Source: Bacillus_BD sp963708895 (lineage in GTDB: Bacteria > Bacillota > Bacilli > Bacillales > Cytobacillaceae). Taken from it: a stretch of DNA of 64,000 nucleotides. Shown here piece by piece: positions 41,935 through 50,716 of this stretch. The translations under genes and the position numbers were made by a program. The stretch covers positions 620,001 through 684,000 of the forward strand of contig CAVPUE010000002.1 in assembly GCA_963708895.1 (NCBI GenBank). Direction: 5' to 3'. The first letter of the stretch is position 1, and every line of letters starts with the position of its first letter. The notes below the pieces were generated by a model, which was not told the DNA's origin, did not search any database, and saw only the letters and a list, made by a program, of their open reading frames with translations.

Positions 41935-42612
41935 ATGAAAGTCATTGAAAATTTACAAGCTATCCAAGAAAATATTTTACAAGCATGTATGAAGTCTAAT
42001 CGGAATCCAAATGAAGTCAAAATTATCGCTGTTACCAAGTATGTATCAAATGATCGTGCTAAAGAGGCGATTGAAGCGGGCATCCTCAATCTTGGAGAAA
42101 ATTATGATGAAGGATTAATAGCTAAATGGGAAGTCTTACAGGACAAGCCAACATGGCATTTTATCGGGTCATTACAAACACGAAAAGTAAGAAATATTAT
42201 TGATAAAGTGGATTACATACATTCTTTAGATCGTCCATCATTGGCAAAAGAAATAAATAAACGAGCAAATAAGAGAATGAAATGTTTAGTACAGGTCAAT
42301 GTTTCTGGTGAAGAATCCAAACATGGTTTAGCCCCCCAAGAAGTCATAAACTTTATCAAGAGCATACAAGATTATCCAAATATTGAAGTTGCCGGATTAA
42401 TGACAATGGCTCCTCACACGGATGATCAATCTATATTACGACATTGCTTTAGAACATTAAAATCATTGCAAATAGAAGTTCAGCAAATGAAATTAGAGTA
42501 TGCGCCATGTACTGAGTTATCGATGGGAATGTCTAATGATTATGCAATTGCAGTTGAAGAAGGTGCAACATTGGTACGCATAGGAACAGCTCTTGTCGGG
42601 GAAGAAATGTAG
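41935..42612 (+). CDS. ylmE: YggS-family pyridoxal phosphate homeostasis protein YlmE
   Basis: A 225-aa PLP-binding protein with an alanine-racemase-like barrel, thought to buffer PLP and affect amino acid metabolism. Lys35 in IIAVTKYVS is the PLP lysine. LGENYDEGL, WHFIGSLQTRKVRNI, VQVNVSGEESKHGLAP, GLMTMAPHTDD and LSMGMSNDYAIAVEEG are all standard. The ATG at 41935 follows the pgeF stop after 3 bases. The only good ribosome site (GGAAGGAG) is 15 bases away, longer than usual, but an in-frame stop excludes any earlier start. Confidence 0.93.
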   Translation: MKVIENLQAIQENILQACMKSNRNPNEVKIIAVTKYVSNDRAKEAIEAGILNLGENYDEGLIAKWEVLQDKPTWHFIGSLQTRKVRNIIDKVDYIHSLDRPSLAKEINKRANKRMKCLVQVNVSGEESKHGLAPQEVINFIKSIQDYPNIEVAGLMTMAPHTDDQSILRHCFRTLKSLQIEVQQMKLEYAPCTELSMGMSNDYAIAVEEGATLVRIGTALVGEEM

Positions 42613-42623
42613 GAGGTTCGAAT

Positions 42624-43058
42624 ATGAGTATTAAGTCTAAATTTAAAACATTTTTCTTTTTGGATGATGACTATGCTGAAATGGAAGAAGATCAGTATGA
42701 AGAAGAATATGAACCAGAACAAAAACAAAAAACGACACAAAAGCAGAATGTTGTAAGCCTTCAAAGTATTCAACAATCATCCAAAGTTGTATTAATCGAA
42801 CCTCGTGTATATGCAGAAGCACAAGATATTGCGGATGAATTAAGAAATCGAAAAGCAGTTGTCGTTAATCTGCAAAGAATTGATCATGATCAGGCAAGAA
42901 GAATCGTAGACTTTTTAAGTGGAACCGTATACGCTATCGGTGGAGATATTCAAAAGATTGGTATAGATATTTTTCTATGTACTCCTGATAATATTGAAGT
43001 TACTGGATCCATTTCTGAGTTTCTTTCAGACAAGGAATTTGAGCAGTCGAGGTGGTAA
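42624..43058 (+). CDS. sepF: Cell division protein SepF
   Basis: A 144-aa divisome protein that bundles FtsZ filaments and anchors them to the membrane. The N-terminal amphipathic helix is IKSKFKTFFFLDD, followed by an acidic and Gln-rich linker (about 18-50). The globular domain (about 55-135) carries VVLIEPRVYAEAQDIADELR, VVNLQRIDHDQARRIVDFLSG and AIGGDIQKIG. AGGAGG precedes the ATG. It sits in the conserved ylmD-ylmE-sepF-ylmG-ylmH-divIVA string. Confidence 0.95.
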   Translation: MSIKSKFKTFFFLDDDYAEMEEDQYEEEYEPEQKQKTTQKQNVVSLQSIQQSSKVVLIEPRVYAEAQDIADELRNRKAVVVNLQRIDHDQARRIVDFLSGTVYAIGGDIQKIGIDIFLCTPDNIEVTGSISEFLSDKEFEQSRW

Positions 43059-43064
43059 ATTTTA

Positions 43065-43328
43065 ATGATTATAATTATTAATATCTTAATACAATTAATT
43101 AGTTATTATTCATTTGCATTAATTATTTATATTTTAATGTCATGGTTTCCTAATGCACGAAGTTCAACGATTGGGCAATTTTTTGCTAGAATTTGTGAGC
43201 CTTATTTGGAGCCGTTTCGACGAATTATTCCTCCACTTGGAATGATTGATATTTCGCCACTTGTGGCGATTCTCGTATTAAAGTTTGCAACTAAAGGTCT
43301 TCGTCAATTGCCTAGATTATTTATGTAA
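43065..43328 (+). CDS. ylmG: YggT-family membrane protein YlmG
   Basis: An 87-aa membrane protein with two hydrophobic segments (residues about 5-25 and 62-80). The family signature is YILMSWFPNARSSTIGQFFARICEP across residues 22-46, followed by EPFRRIIPPLG. YggT proteins are linked to division-site or membrane organisation, but the mechanism is unknown. AGGTGG lies in the end of sepF, 6 bases before its stop, so translation is probably coupled. Confidence 0.92.
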   Translation: MIIIINILIQLISYYSFALIIYILMSWFPNARSSTIGQFFARICEPYLEPFRRIIPPLGMIDISPLVAILVLKFATKGLRQLPRLFM

Positions 43329-43352
43329 TTTTCAAGAAATATGAAAACGAGC

Positions 43353-43379
43353 AAGGGGCTCATGTGTAAGTCCCTTTTT
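43353..43379 (+). terminator. Terminator-like hairpin between ylmG and ylmH
   Basis: An 8-bp stem AAGGGGCT / AGTCCCTT (one G-T pair) with an 8-base loop, then TTTCTATT. It may only partly stop read-through into ylmH. Confidence 0.55.
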
Positions 43380-43404
43380 CTATTGAAAATAAAGGTGGAA
43401 ATAT

Positions 43405-44175
43405 ATGTCGATTTATCAGCATTTTCGCCCAGAAGAACGAGGATTTATTGACCAAGCTTTAAATTGGAAAGACTTTGTGGAAAACAAATATGCTCCAAAA
43501 TTAACCGATTACTTAGATCCAAGAGAGCAGCAGATTCTTAAGACGATTATTGGTCAGCAAACCATTAATCTCAGTTTTTTTGGAGGGTCACCACATACTG
43601 AACGCAAACGAGCTCTTCTATATCCAGATTATTATCAGGAGACTGAAGCTGATTACAATGTTACTTTATTTGAGGTTAAATATCCGAGTAAATTCATTCA
43701 TTTAACACATCCTCAAGTTCTAGGAACTTTAATGTCTATCGGCTTAAAACGAGATAAATTTGGAGATATAATGCTTGCGGATGAACGAATTCAGTTTTTT
43801 TGTGCAGAGGAAATTTCTGATTATGTTAAATTAGAAGTACAATCAATGGGAAAAGCATCGGTTGAGTTAATCCAACAGCCTTTGTCAGAAACGATATTAC
43901 AAAAAGAACAGTGGATTGAAATGATGATTACAGCATCAAGTGTAAGGATTGATACAATTATTTCTTCTGTTTATAAAATATCAAGACAAAAATCACAGGT
44001 TTTAATTCATTCTGGTCTTGTAAAAGTAAATTGGACAGTAATTGAAAGTACCTCTTTTGAGTGTGGCGAAGGTGATACAATTTCTGTTCGAGGCTATGGA
44101 CGCAGTAAAATTTTTTCGTTTGACGGAAAATCGAAAAAGGAAAAATGGAAAATGGTCATTGGTAGACAAAAATAA
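43405..44175 (+). CDS. ylmH: S4-domain RNA-binding protein YlmH
   Basis: A 256-aa protein with a C-terminal S4 RNA-binding domain (about 180-240; SSVRIDTIISSVYKISRQ then GLVKVNWTVI and GDTISVRGYGRSKI) and an N-terminal YlmH-specific part (YQHFRPEERGFIDQ, DYLDPREQQILKTIIGQQ, GTLMSIGLKRDKFGDI). YlmH has been reported to bind stalled large subunits and aid ribosome quality control, a pathway whose factor RqcH is also encoded in this window. AAAGGTGG lies 7 bases before the ATG. Confidence 0.93.
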   Translation: MSIYQHFRPEERGFIDQALNWKDFVENKYAPKLTDYLDPREQQILKTIIGQQTINLSFFGGSPHTERKRALLYPDYYQETEADYNVTLFEVKYPSKFIHLTHPQVLGTLMSIGLKRDKFGDIMLADERIQFFCAEEISDYVKLEVQSMGKASVELIQQPLSETILQKEQWIEMMITASSVRIDTIISSVYKISRQKSQVLIHSGLVKVNWTVIESTSFECGEGDTISVRGYGRSKIFSFDGKSKKEKWKMVIGRQK

Positions 44176-44177
44176 TC

Positions 44178-44227
44178 GCCTTTTTACTGCAGGAAAATAA
44201 AAAAATTTGTCGAAAAAGTAAAAAGGC
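44178..44227. repeat. 11-bp inverted repeat around a Spo0A-box match, upstream of divIVA
   Basis: GCCTTTTTACT (44178-44188) and AGTAAAAAGGC (44217-44227) are perfect complements with a 28-base loop. The loop contains TGTCGAA (44208-44214), an exact match to the 0A-box consensus. No T tract follows, so it is not an obvious terminator. Confidence 0.45.
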
Positions 44228-44258
44228 AAACGTGAGAATATACTTGGGAGGTGGCAGA

Positions 44259-44774
44259 ATGCCATTAACGCCATTAGATATACATAATAAGGAGTTTAGT
44301 AAAGGATTCCGTGGCTATGATGAAGATGAGGTAAATGAATTTCTTGATGTAGTAATTAAGGACTATGAAATGGTCATACGTGAAAAGAAAGAATTAGAAG
44401 AGCGACTAAATGAAATGACAGAGCGAATTGGTCATTTTAATTCTATTGAAGAAACACTTAATAAATCGATTATAGTTGCTCAGGAAGCAGCGGAAGAAGT
44501 TAAACGTAATGCACAAAAGGAAGCTAAATTAATTGTGAAAGAGGCAGAAAAAAACTCTGACCGAATTGTAAATGAATCCTTATCAAAAGCAAGAAAAATT
44601 GCTTTAGAAATTGAAGAATTGAAAAAGCAATCAAAAGTATTTAGAACTCGTTTTAAAATGTTAATCGAAGCACAGCTCGATTTACTTAGTAATGATGATT
44701 GGGATCATCTCTTACAATACGAACTTGATTCAACCGAATTAAAATCGATGGAAGAAGAAGATTCGTTAGCTTGA
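44259..44774 (+). CDS. divIVA: Cell-division initiation protein DivIVA
   Basis: A 171-aa coiled-coil protein that binds curved membrane at septa and poles. The N-terminal lipid-binding domain reads PLTPLDIHNKEFSKGFRGYD and EDEVNEFLDVVIKDYE (residues 2-39). A long helical region follows (about 40-150), with an acidic end. The ATG at 44259 is 7 bases after GGGAGGTGG; the ATG at 44232 lies upstream of that site. The ileS promoter -35 overlaps its stop codon. Confidence 0.95.
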   Translation: MPLTPLDIHNKEFSKGFRGYDEDEVNEFLDVVIKDYEMVIREKKELEERLNEMTERIGHFNSIEETLNKSIIVAQEAAEEVKRNAQKEAKLIVKEAEKNSDRIVNESLSKARKIALEIEELKKQSKVFRTRFKMLIEAQLDLLSNDDWDHLLQYELDSTELKSMEEEDSLA

Positions 44775-44799
44775 CGTTCTACAATAAAAGGAATATAAT
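44771..44799 (+). promoter_or_regulatory. SigA promoter for ileS
   Basis: TTGACG (44771-44776), 17 bp, TATAAT (44794-44799), directly ahead of the T-box leader. The -35 overlaps the divIVA stop codon. Confidence 0.82.
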
Positions 44800-44832
44800 T
44801 TTAAAAAACTCTTTATATCATATATAAGATAA

Positions 44833-45134
44833 CGGAGATAGGGACAGTACAGCTTAAATGCTTATGTGTAGCGAACTAGGGTTGGTGGAAGCCTAGTAAT
44901 AAGGTTAAGCTTGGAAGATCACCCTTGAGTTCCAATGCCGAAAAGATTTCAGATTATGTAGGAGATGATTTTGATGCAGGTCCAAATCATCCATACCCTG
45001 AAGACAAGTAGGCTTTGGCGTTTCATTCGCGTTAAGAATTTGTTGAGCGGATAGAAATTTATTTTTATCTACAAGGGTGGTACCGCGGGAAAACCTTCTC
45101 GTCCCTATTTGGGATGTGAGGGTTTTTTATTTTG
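44833..45134 (+). promoter_or_regulatory. T-box riboswitch for ileS, ATC (Ile) specifier
   Basis: Stem I starts at about 44833, with an AGTA motif and the GGTTGGTGGAAGCC apical element near 44880-44893. An ATC triplet followed by A at 44918-44920 is the likely isoleucine specifier. The invariant T-box AAGGGTGGTACCGCGG lies at about 45073-45088, and the terminator stem AAAACCTTCTC...GAGGGTTTT with a T run ends at 45134. Uncharged tRNA(Ile) should stabilise the antiterminator and allow ileS transcription. Confidence 0.93.
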
Positions 45135-45179
45135 TCTTTATCTTAGATGATGAAAAAGAACATAGATGGAGGAAGCGTA

Positions 45180-47950
45180 ATGGAATATAAAGATACTTTA
45201 CTAATGCCCAAAACTGAATTTCCAATGAGAGGTAACTTACCTAAGAGAGAACCTGAAATTCAGGAAAAATGGGAAGAAATGAATATTTATAAATTGGTTC
45301 AAGAAAAAACAAAAGATCGTCCGATGTTTGTTTTACATGATGGACCGCCATATGCAAATGGTGATATTCATATGGGTCATGCACTTAATAAGGTTTTAAA
45401 GGATTTTATTGTCCGTTATAAATCAATGAGTGGCTACAATGCTCCATATGTTCCAGGTTGGGATACACATGGATTACCAATTGAGCAGGCATTAACAAAT
45501 AAAGGTGTTAAACGTAAAGAAATGTCTGTAGCAGAATTTAGAAAGCTTTGTGAAAAATATGCTTTAGAACAAATTGATAATCAACGTACTCAGTTTAAAC
45601 GTATAGGTGTACGAGGTGACTGGGAAAATCCTTATATTACGCTAAAGCCTGCTTATGAGGCACAACAAATTAAAGTATTTGGGGAAATGGCGAAAAAAGG
45701 CTATATTTATAAAGGATTAAAACCGGTATATTGGTCACCAACAAGTGAATCAGCTCTTGCAGAAGCAGAAATTGAATATAAAGATAAAAAATCAGCATCG
45801 ATTTATGTGGCGTTTAAAATAAAAGATGGTAAAGGTGTAGTAGATACAGACGTCCAAATGATCATTTGGACAACAACACCATGGACGATTCCAGCAAACC
45901 TTGGAATTTCTGTACATCCTGATTTAACTTATGTGGTTGTTAATGTAAATGAACAAAAATATCTAGTGGCAGAAGCTTTGCTAGAAACAGTGAAAAATGA
46001 ATTAAATTGGGAAAATCCTGAAGTGATTCAAAGAAGTAAAAGGGAAAGAATTAGATACGAATTGTGGCAACACATCCAATTTATGATCGTGATTCCCTTG
46101 TTATGTTAGGTGAACATGTGACAACTGATGCAGGTACAGGATGTGTTCATACAGCTCCAGGTCACGGGGAAGACGACTTTTATATTGGTCAAAAGTATGG
46201 TCTTGATGTATTATGTCCTGTTGACGACAAAGGGGTTATGACAGCGGAAGCACCAGGGTTTGAAGGGTTATTTTATGATAAAGCAAATAATGCCATTACG
46301 GAAAAGTTAGAAGAAGTTGGAGCACTATTAAAACTTTCTTATATTACTCACTCCTATCCACATGACTGGAGAACGAAGAAACCAATTATCTTCCGGGCAA
46401 CTGCGCAATGGTTCGCTTCCATTAAAGATTTTAGAGAAGATTTATTAGAAGCTGTAAAAGAAACAAAATGGGTTCCTGCTTGGGGAGAGACAAGATTATT
46501 TAATATGGTTCGCGACCGCGGTGACTGGTGTATTTCTAGACAACGTGCTTGGGGTGTACCAATTCCTGTATTTTATGGGGAAAATGGAGAGCCAATTATT
46601 ACCGATGAAACGATCGAACATGTTTCAGCACTATTCCGTGAGCATGGTTCAAATGTTTGGTTTGAACGCGAAGCGAAAGATTTATTACCAGAAGGATTCA
46701 CACATCAGAGTAGTCCAAATGGGATCTTTACAAAAGAAACAGATATCATGGATGTTTGGTTTGATTCTGGTTCATCTCACCAAGCTGTATTATTAGAACG
46801 TGATGACCTACAGCGACCTGCAGACCTTTACTTAGAGGGATCTGACCAATATCGTGGTTGGTTTAACTCTTCCTTATCGACGGCAGTTGCAGTTACGGGT
46901 AAGGCGCCATATAAAGGTGTGTTAAGTCATGGATTTGCTTTAGATGGTGAAGGTAGAAAAATGAGTAAGTCTGTAGGGAATGTGGTCATTCCGGCAAAAG
47001 TAATGAATCAGTATGGAGCAGATATTCTTCGTCTTTGGGTTGCGTCTGTTGATTATCAAGCAGATGTACGTGTATCTGATGCCATTCTAAAACAAGTAGC
47101 TGAAGTGTATCGGAAAATTAGAAATACATTCCGCTTCTTATTAGGAAACTTATCAGACTTTAACCCTGAAAAGGATGTTATTGCCTATTCAGATTTACGT
47201 GAAGTGGATCAATTCATCCTTGTAAAATTAAATGAATTGGTAAAACAAGTAAGAAGTAACTATGATAATTATGAATTTGCTAATATTTATCATGAAATTA
47301 ATAATTTCTGTACGTTAGATTTAAGTTCATTCTATTTTGACTTTGCTAAAGACATTTTGTATATCGAAGGAATGGATCAACATGATCGTCGTTGTATTCA
47401 AACGGTACTTTATGAAAGTTTACTGTCACTGACAAAACTAGTATCACCGATTCTTTCTCATACAGCAGATGAAGTATGGAGCTTTATTCCAGGTGTTCAA
47501 GAACAAAGTGTACAGTTAACAGATATGCCTGAAGTGAAAAACTTGGCAAATTCAACAGAACTATTAGAAAAATGGTCGAAGTTTATGGATTTACGTGATG
47601 ATGTATTAAAAGCATTAGAGGAAGCTCGTAATGAAAAAGTAATTGGTAAATCATTAACAGCCAAGGTTACTCTATATGTTAAAGATGAGACAAAAGCATT
47701 ACTTGAAACGATCCATGAAAATTTACAACAATTATTCATTGTTTCCGATTTTGAAGTAGCTGGTTCCTTTGCCGAGGCTCCAGAACAAGCAATCAAACTT
47801 GAACATGCAGCAATTGTGATTACAAAAGCAGAAGGTGAAACATGTGAACGTTGTTGGACTGTCACTCAAGTAGGAGAAGTAAAAGAACATCCAACACTTT
47901 GCAAACGTTGTGCAGAAGTAGTAAAAGAAAATTTTAGCAGTTTGGCTTAA
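45180..47950 (+). CDS. ileS: Isoleucyl-tRNA synthetase, frameshifted
   Basis: A class Ia synthetase that charges tRNA(Ile), split here between two frames. The first (to 46109) holds the N-terminus and the HIGH-type motif GDIHMGHAL near residue 60. The second (46064-47950) holds the editing domain end (DAGTGCVHTAPGHGEDD), WFDSGSS, the KMSKS motif in GRKMSKSVGN, and the C-terminal zinc site CERCW...CKRC. The break lies between 46029 and 46066. The middle frame there reads EVKGKELD, as expected, so two one-base insertions are likely. The 2771-base span (3n+2) then gives 922 aa, about the normal size. GGAGGAAG lies before the ATG at 45180. The gene is essential, so sequence error is the likely cause. 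Confidence 0.9.
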
Positions 47951-47954
47951 AAAT

Positions 47955-47989
47955 AAAAAAACAGACACCTCATCGTGTCTGTTTTTTTA
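47955..47989 (+). terminator. Strong terminator after ileS
   Basis: A 14-bp stem AAAAAAACAGACAC and complement with a 7-base loop and T tract. Confidence 0.92.
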
Positions 47990-48162
47990 TGCACTAAATT
48001 TTAACAGATTCTTATAAAAATGCTTGATTATTCATTCATTATCATATAAAATATTCCACCTTCGTTAATTGTTGTTTACCTTGTCAATAGTTTTATCGGT
48101 TTCTGAAAAAAACTATGGGAATGATAAAGGAAAATCAATGATGATGAAACGGAGGAATCGAT

Positions 48163-48447
48163 ATGGATCAACAACAAAATGAAATCTATTCAGAACTCCG
48201 TAAGACGAAGCAAGAATTAATTGAAAAGTTAGAAGGGGGAAATTGTTCACCGATTATAAAGCCTTATATTGAAGGTGAATTAAAAGATATCGAAGCAGCG
48301 TTACAAAAACTTGAAAAAGGTACGTTTGGAACTTGTGAAGTTTCAGGTGAATTAATCCCAGAAGATTTATTAACGATCGTACCTACCCTTAAATCAATAG
48401 ATGACTGTAAAACCTTGCAATATTTGATTCGAAAATCGACTCAATAA
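48163..48447 (+). CDS. ylyA: YlyA, TraR/DksA-like RNA polymerase-binding protein
   Basis: A 94-aa protein with a helical hairpin (residues about 1-52) and a short degenerate DksA/TraR-type finger (GTFGTCEVSGELIPEDLLTI). B. subtilis YlyA binds RNA polymerase and tunes SigG-dependent spore genes. Only two of the four classic finger cysteines are visible (Cys58 and Cys82; Ser61 replaces one), so zinc binding is doubtful. ACGGAGGA lies 7 bases before the ATG. It stands alone between ileS and lspA. Confidence 0.85.
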   Translation: MDQQQNEIYSELRKTKQELIEKLEGGNCSPIIKPYIEGELKDIEAALQKLEKGTFGTCEVSGELIPEDLLTIVPTLKSIDDCKTLQYLIRKSTQ

Positions 48448-48527
48448 AAGCACTGTCGTTTTCCATAGTAGTATGCTAAAATGCATAAGAGAATCTTTTC
48501 TATTGTTAAGTAAATGGAGGTAACTTA

Positions 48528-49025
48528 GTGTTTTATTATGGAATTGCTTTATTATTGATCATCTTCGATCAAGTGACAAAATGGATGGTTGTCAAAAATA
48601 TGCAACTTGGAGAAAGTATTACGATTATAGAAGATTTTTTGTATTTAACTTCACATCGTAATCGTGGAGCCGCTTGGGGAATTTTAGAAGGACAAATGTG
48701 GTTTTTTTATATCATTACGGTCATTGTGATTATCGGAATTATTTATTATATGCAAAAGGGGAAGGAAGAAGGCGCTTTATTTAAATGGGCACTTTCATTA
48801 ATGCTTGCCGGTGCAATAGGAAATTTTATTGATCGCGTGTTAAGACAAGAAGTGGTTGACTTCATTCATACATTTCCTTTTGGTTACAATTTTCCAATTT
48901 TTAATATTGCTGATTCCTCTTTAGTCGTTGGTGTTGCTTTATTAATTATACATATGTTTTTAGAAGAGAAAAAGGCAAAGAAAAAGGAGAAAGTAAATGC
49001 AGAAAGTGGAACACATAGTTCTTGA
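48528..49025 (+). CDS. lspA: Lipoprotein signal peptidase LspA
   Basis: A 165-aa signal peptidase II that cleaves prolipoproteins after diacylglyceryl transfer. It has four transmembrane segments, the N-terminal IIFDQVTKWMVV, NRGAAWGIL near residue 45, and the two catalytic aspartates in GNFIDRV (near 102) and FNIADSSLVVG (near 126). The C-terminal tail is very lysine-rich. The start is GTG at 48528, with TGGAGGTAA upstream. Its end overlaps the next gene by 29 bases. A substrate candidate lies at 4757-5167. Confidence 0.96.
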   Translation: MFYYGIALLLIIFDQVTKWMVVKNMQLGESITIIEDFLYLTSHRNRGAAWGILEGQMWFFYIITVIVIIGIIYYMQKGKEEGALFKWALSLMLAGAIGNFIDRVLRQEVVDFIHTFPFGYNFPIFNIADSSLVVGVALLIIHMFLEEKKAKKKEKVNAESGTHSS

Positions 49026-49908
49026 TCATGAATCATCAGAGCGGATTGATAAAGTCATATCAAATTTAAACTCAGATTGGTCACGAACTCAAGCGCAACA
49101 ATGGATCAAAAGTGGTCACGTACTTGTTAATGATCAACATATAAAAACAAATTATAAATGTAGTTTAAATGATCTCATTGAAATTACGATACCAGAACCA
49201 GAAATACTAGATGTATTACCTCAAGAAATGGATTTGGATATTTATTATGAAGATTCTGATGTAATTGTTGTCAATAAACCGAAAGGCATGGTTGTTCATC
49301 CAGCTGCTGGTCATGTAACAGGGACGTTGGTTAATGGATTAATGGCTCACTGTAAAGACTTATCTGGTATTAATGGAGTCTTGAGACCGGGTATCGTTCA
49401 TAGAATTGATAAAGATACATCAGGATTATTAATGGTTGCGAAAAATGATAAAGCCCATGAACATTTGGTTAATCAATTGGTTGAAAAAACAGTGACAAGG
49501 AAATATAAAGCTCTTGTACATGGAAATATTGGTCATGATTATGGAACCATTGATGCACCAATTGGCAGGGATTCGAAAGATCGCCAAAGTATGACGGTTG
49601 TTGAAAACGGGAAACATGCTGTTACGCATTTTCACGTGTTAGAGCGTTTTAATGAATACACTTTTGTTGAATGTCGCTTAGAAACAGGACGGACGCATCA
49701 AATCCGTGTTCATATGAAGTATATTGGTTTTCCATTAGTGGGAGATCCTAAATATGGTCCACGTAAAACGCTAGAGATTAATGGACAAGCCCTACATGCC
49801 GCTATTCTTGGGTTTATTCACCCAACCACTGAAGAGTACTTAGAATTTGAGGCACCGTTACCTGCTGACTATGAACAACTTCTAGTAAAAATTAGAAATA
49901 ATCATTGA
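48997..49908 (+). CDS. ylyB: RluA/RluD-family pseudouridine synthase YlyB
   Basis: A 303-aa enzyme with an N-terminal S4 domain (residues about 13-60) and an RluA-type catalytic domain. It isomerises specific uridines, probably in 23S rRNA. The catalytic aspartate is in GIVHRIDKDTSGLLMVAK near residues 133-150. Other motifs are VVNKPKGMVVHPAAGH near 90, LETGRTHQIRVHM and PLVGDPKYG. AAAAAGGAGA lies 6 bases before the ATG, inside lspA. The -35 of the pyr promoter overlaps its stop. Confidence 0.94.
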   Translation: MQKVEHIVLDHESSERIDKVISNLNSDWSRTQAQQWIKSGHVLVNDQHIKTNYKCSLNDLIEITIPEPEILDVLPQEMDLDIYYEDSDVIVVNKPKGMVVHPAAGHVTGTLVNGLMAHCKDLSGINGVLRPGIVHRIDKDTSGLLMVAKNDKAHEHLVNQLVEKTVTRKYKALVHGNIGHDYGTIDAPIGRDSKDRQSMTVVENGKHAVTHFHVLERFNEYTFVECRLETGRTHQIRVHMKYIGFPLVGDPKYGPRKTLEINGQALHAAILGFIHPTTEEYLEFEAPLPADYEQLLVKIRNNH

Positions 49909-49933
49909 CAAACATCAACTAGTAACTTATGAT
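49905..49933 (+). promoter_or_regulatory. SigA promoter for the pyr operon
   Basis: TTGACA (49905-49910), 17 bp, TATGAT (49928-49933). It overlaps the ylyB stop codon and lies just ahead of the PyrR leader. Confidence 0.83.
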
Positions 49934-49954
49934 TTATCTAAGTAAATAAGTCCT

Positions 49955-50072
49955 TTAAATCAGTCCCGTGAGGCTGAGAAGGAGACGGATTCATTATTTT
50001 GAGTACGAGATACTTAAAATAATTTTAACATGCATTCGTGTGCCCTCTTGCCTACAGGTAAGGGGGTTTTTT
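49955..50072 (+). promoter_or_regulatory. PyrR-binding attenuator in the pyr leader
   Basis: A PyrR-binding loop sequence (CAGTCCCGTGAGGCTGAGAAGG, split here as CAGTCCCGTGAGGC and TGAGAAGG) lies at 49961-49982. A 13-bp hairpin follows (49993-50005 / 50011-50023), probably part of the antiterminator. A terminator ends it: CCCTCTTGCC / GGTAAGGGG and a run of T at 50043-50072. With UMP, PyrR should bind the first structure and favour termination. Confidence 0.88.
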
Positions 50073-50135
50073 ATTTCTCCTTATTTAAGCCATACTAAGA
50101 TTTAAGGACAATATTTAATTAAGGGAGTGAAATAA

Positions 50136-50678
50136 GTGACACAAAAAGCCATTGTGTTAGATGAACCGGCCATTCGGAGGGCATTAACGAGAATTGCCCA
50201 TGAAATAATAGAAAAAAATAAAGGGATTGATGATTTGCTTATCGTCGGTATTCGGACGAGAGGAATCTATATTGCAAACCGCCTTGCCCAAAGAATCAAG
50301 CAAATTGAGGGAAAAAGTGTACCTGTTGGCGAATTGGATATCACTTTATACCGAGATGACTTGAGCACTAAAACAGTCAATCATGAACCATTAGTAAAAG
50401 GACTGCATATTGAGCAAAATATTCAAGAACAAACAGTTATATTGGTTGATGACGTTCTTTATACAGGTAGAACCGTTAGAGCTGCATTGGATGCCATCAT
50501 TGATGCTGGACGCCCAAGTGCGATTCATCTAGCCGTTTTAGTAGATAGAGGACATCGGGAATTACCGATAAGAGCTGATTATGTTGGAAAAAACATCCCT
50601 ACATCAAGTTCGGAAAAAATTGTTGTTGAGTTAAGTGAAATTGATTCAATCGATCAAGTTAGTATACATGATAAATAA
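50136..50678 (+). CDS. pyrR: Pyr operon attenuator protein / uracil phosphoribosyltransferase PyrR
   Basis: A 180-aa bifunctional protein. It binds pyr mRNA to cause attenuation and has weak uracil phosphoribosyltransferase activity. The PRPP-binding motif VILVDDVLYTGRTVRAALDA is near residues 101-120. VGIRTRGIYIANRLA, ELDITLYRDDL and VDRGHRELPIRADYVGKN are family sequence. The start is GTG at 50136, 8 bases after AAGGGAGTG. It is the first gene of the operon, after the attenuator. Confidence 0.97.
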   Translation: MTQKAIVLDEPAIRRALTRIAHEIIEKNKGIDDLLIVGIRTRGIYIANRLAQRIKQIEGKSVPVGELDITLYRDDLSTKTVNHEPLVKGLHIEQNIQEQTVILVDDVLYTGRTVRAALDAIIDAGRPSAIHLAVLVDRGHRELPIRADYVGKNIPTSSSEKIVVELSEIDSIDQVSIHDK

Positions 50679-50716
50679 AAATAGACATTATTTCTACAGT
50701 TCTGGAGGAAGTCATC

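Noticed and set aside
47497..47865. 122-aa open frame antisense to ileS
   Set aside because: Opposite the conserved C-terminal part of ileS, with typical Ser/Thr-rich shadow composition.
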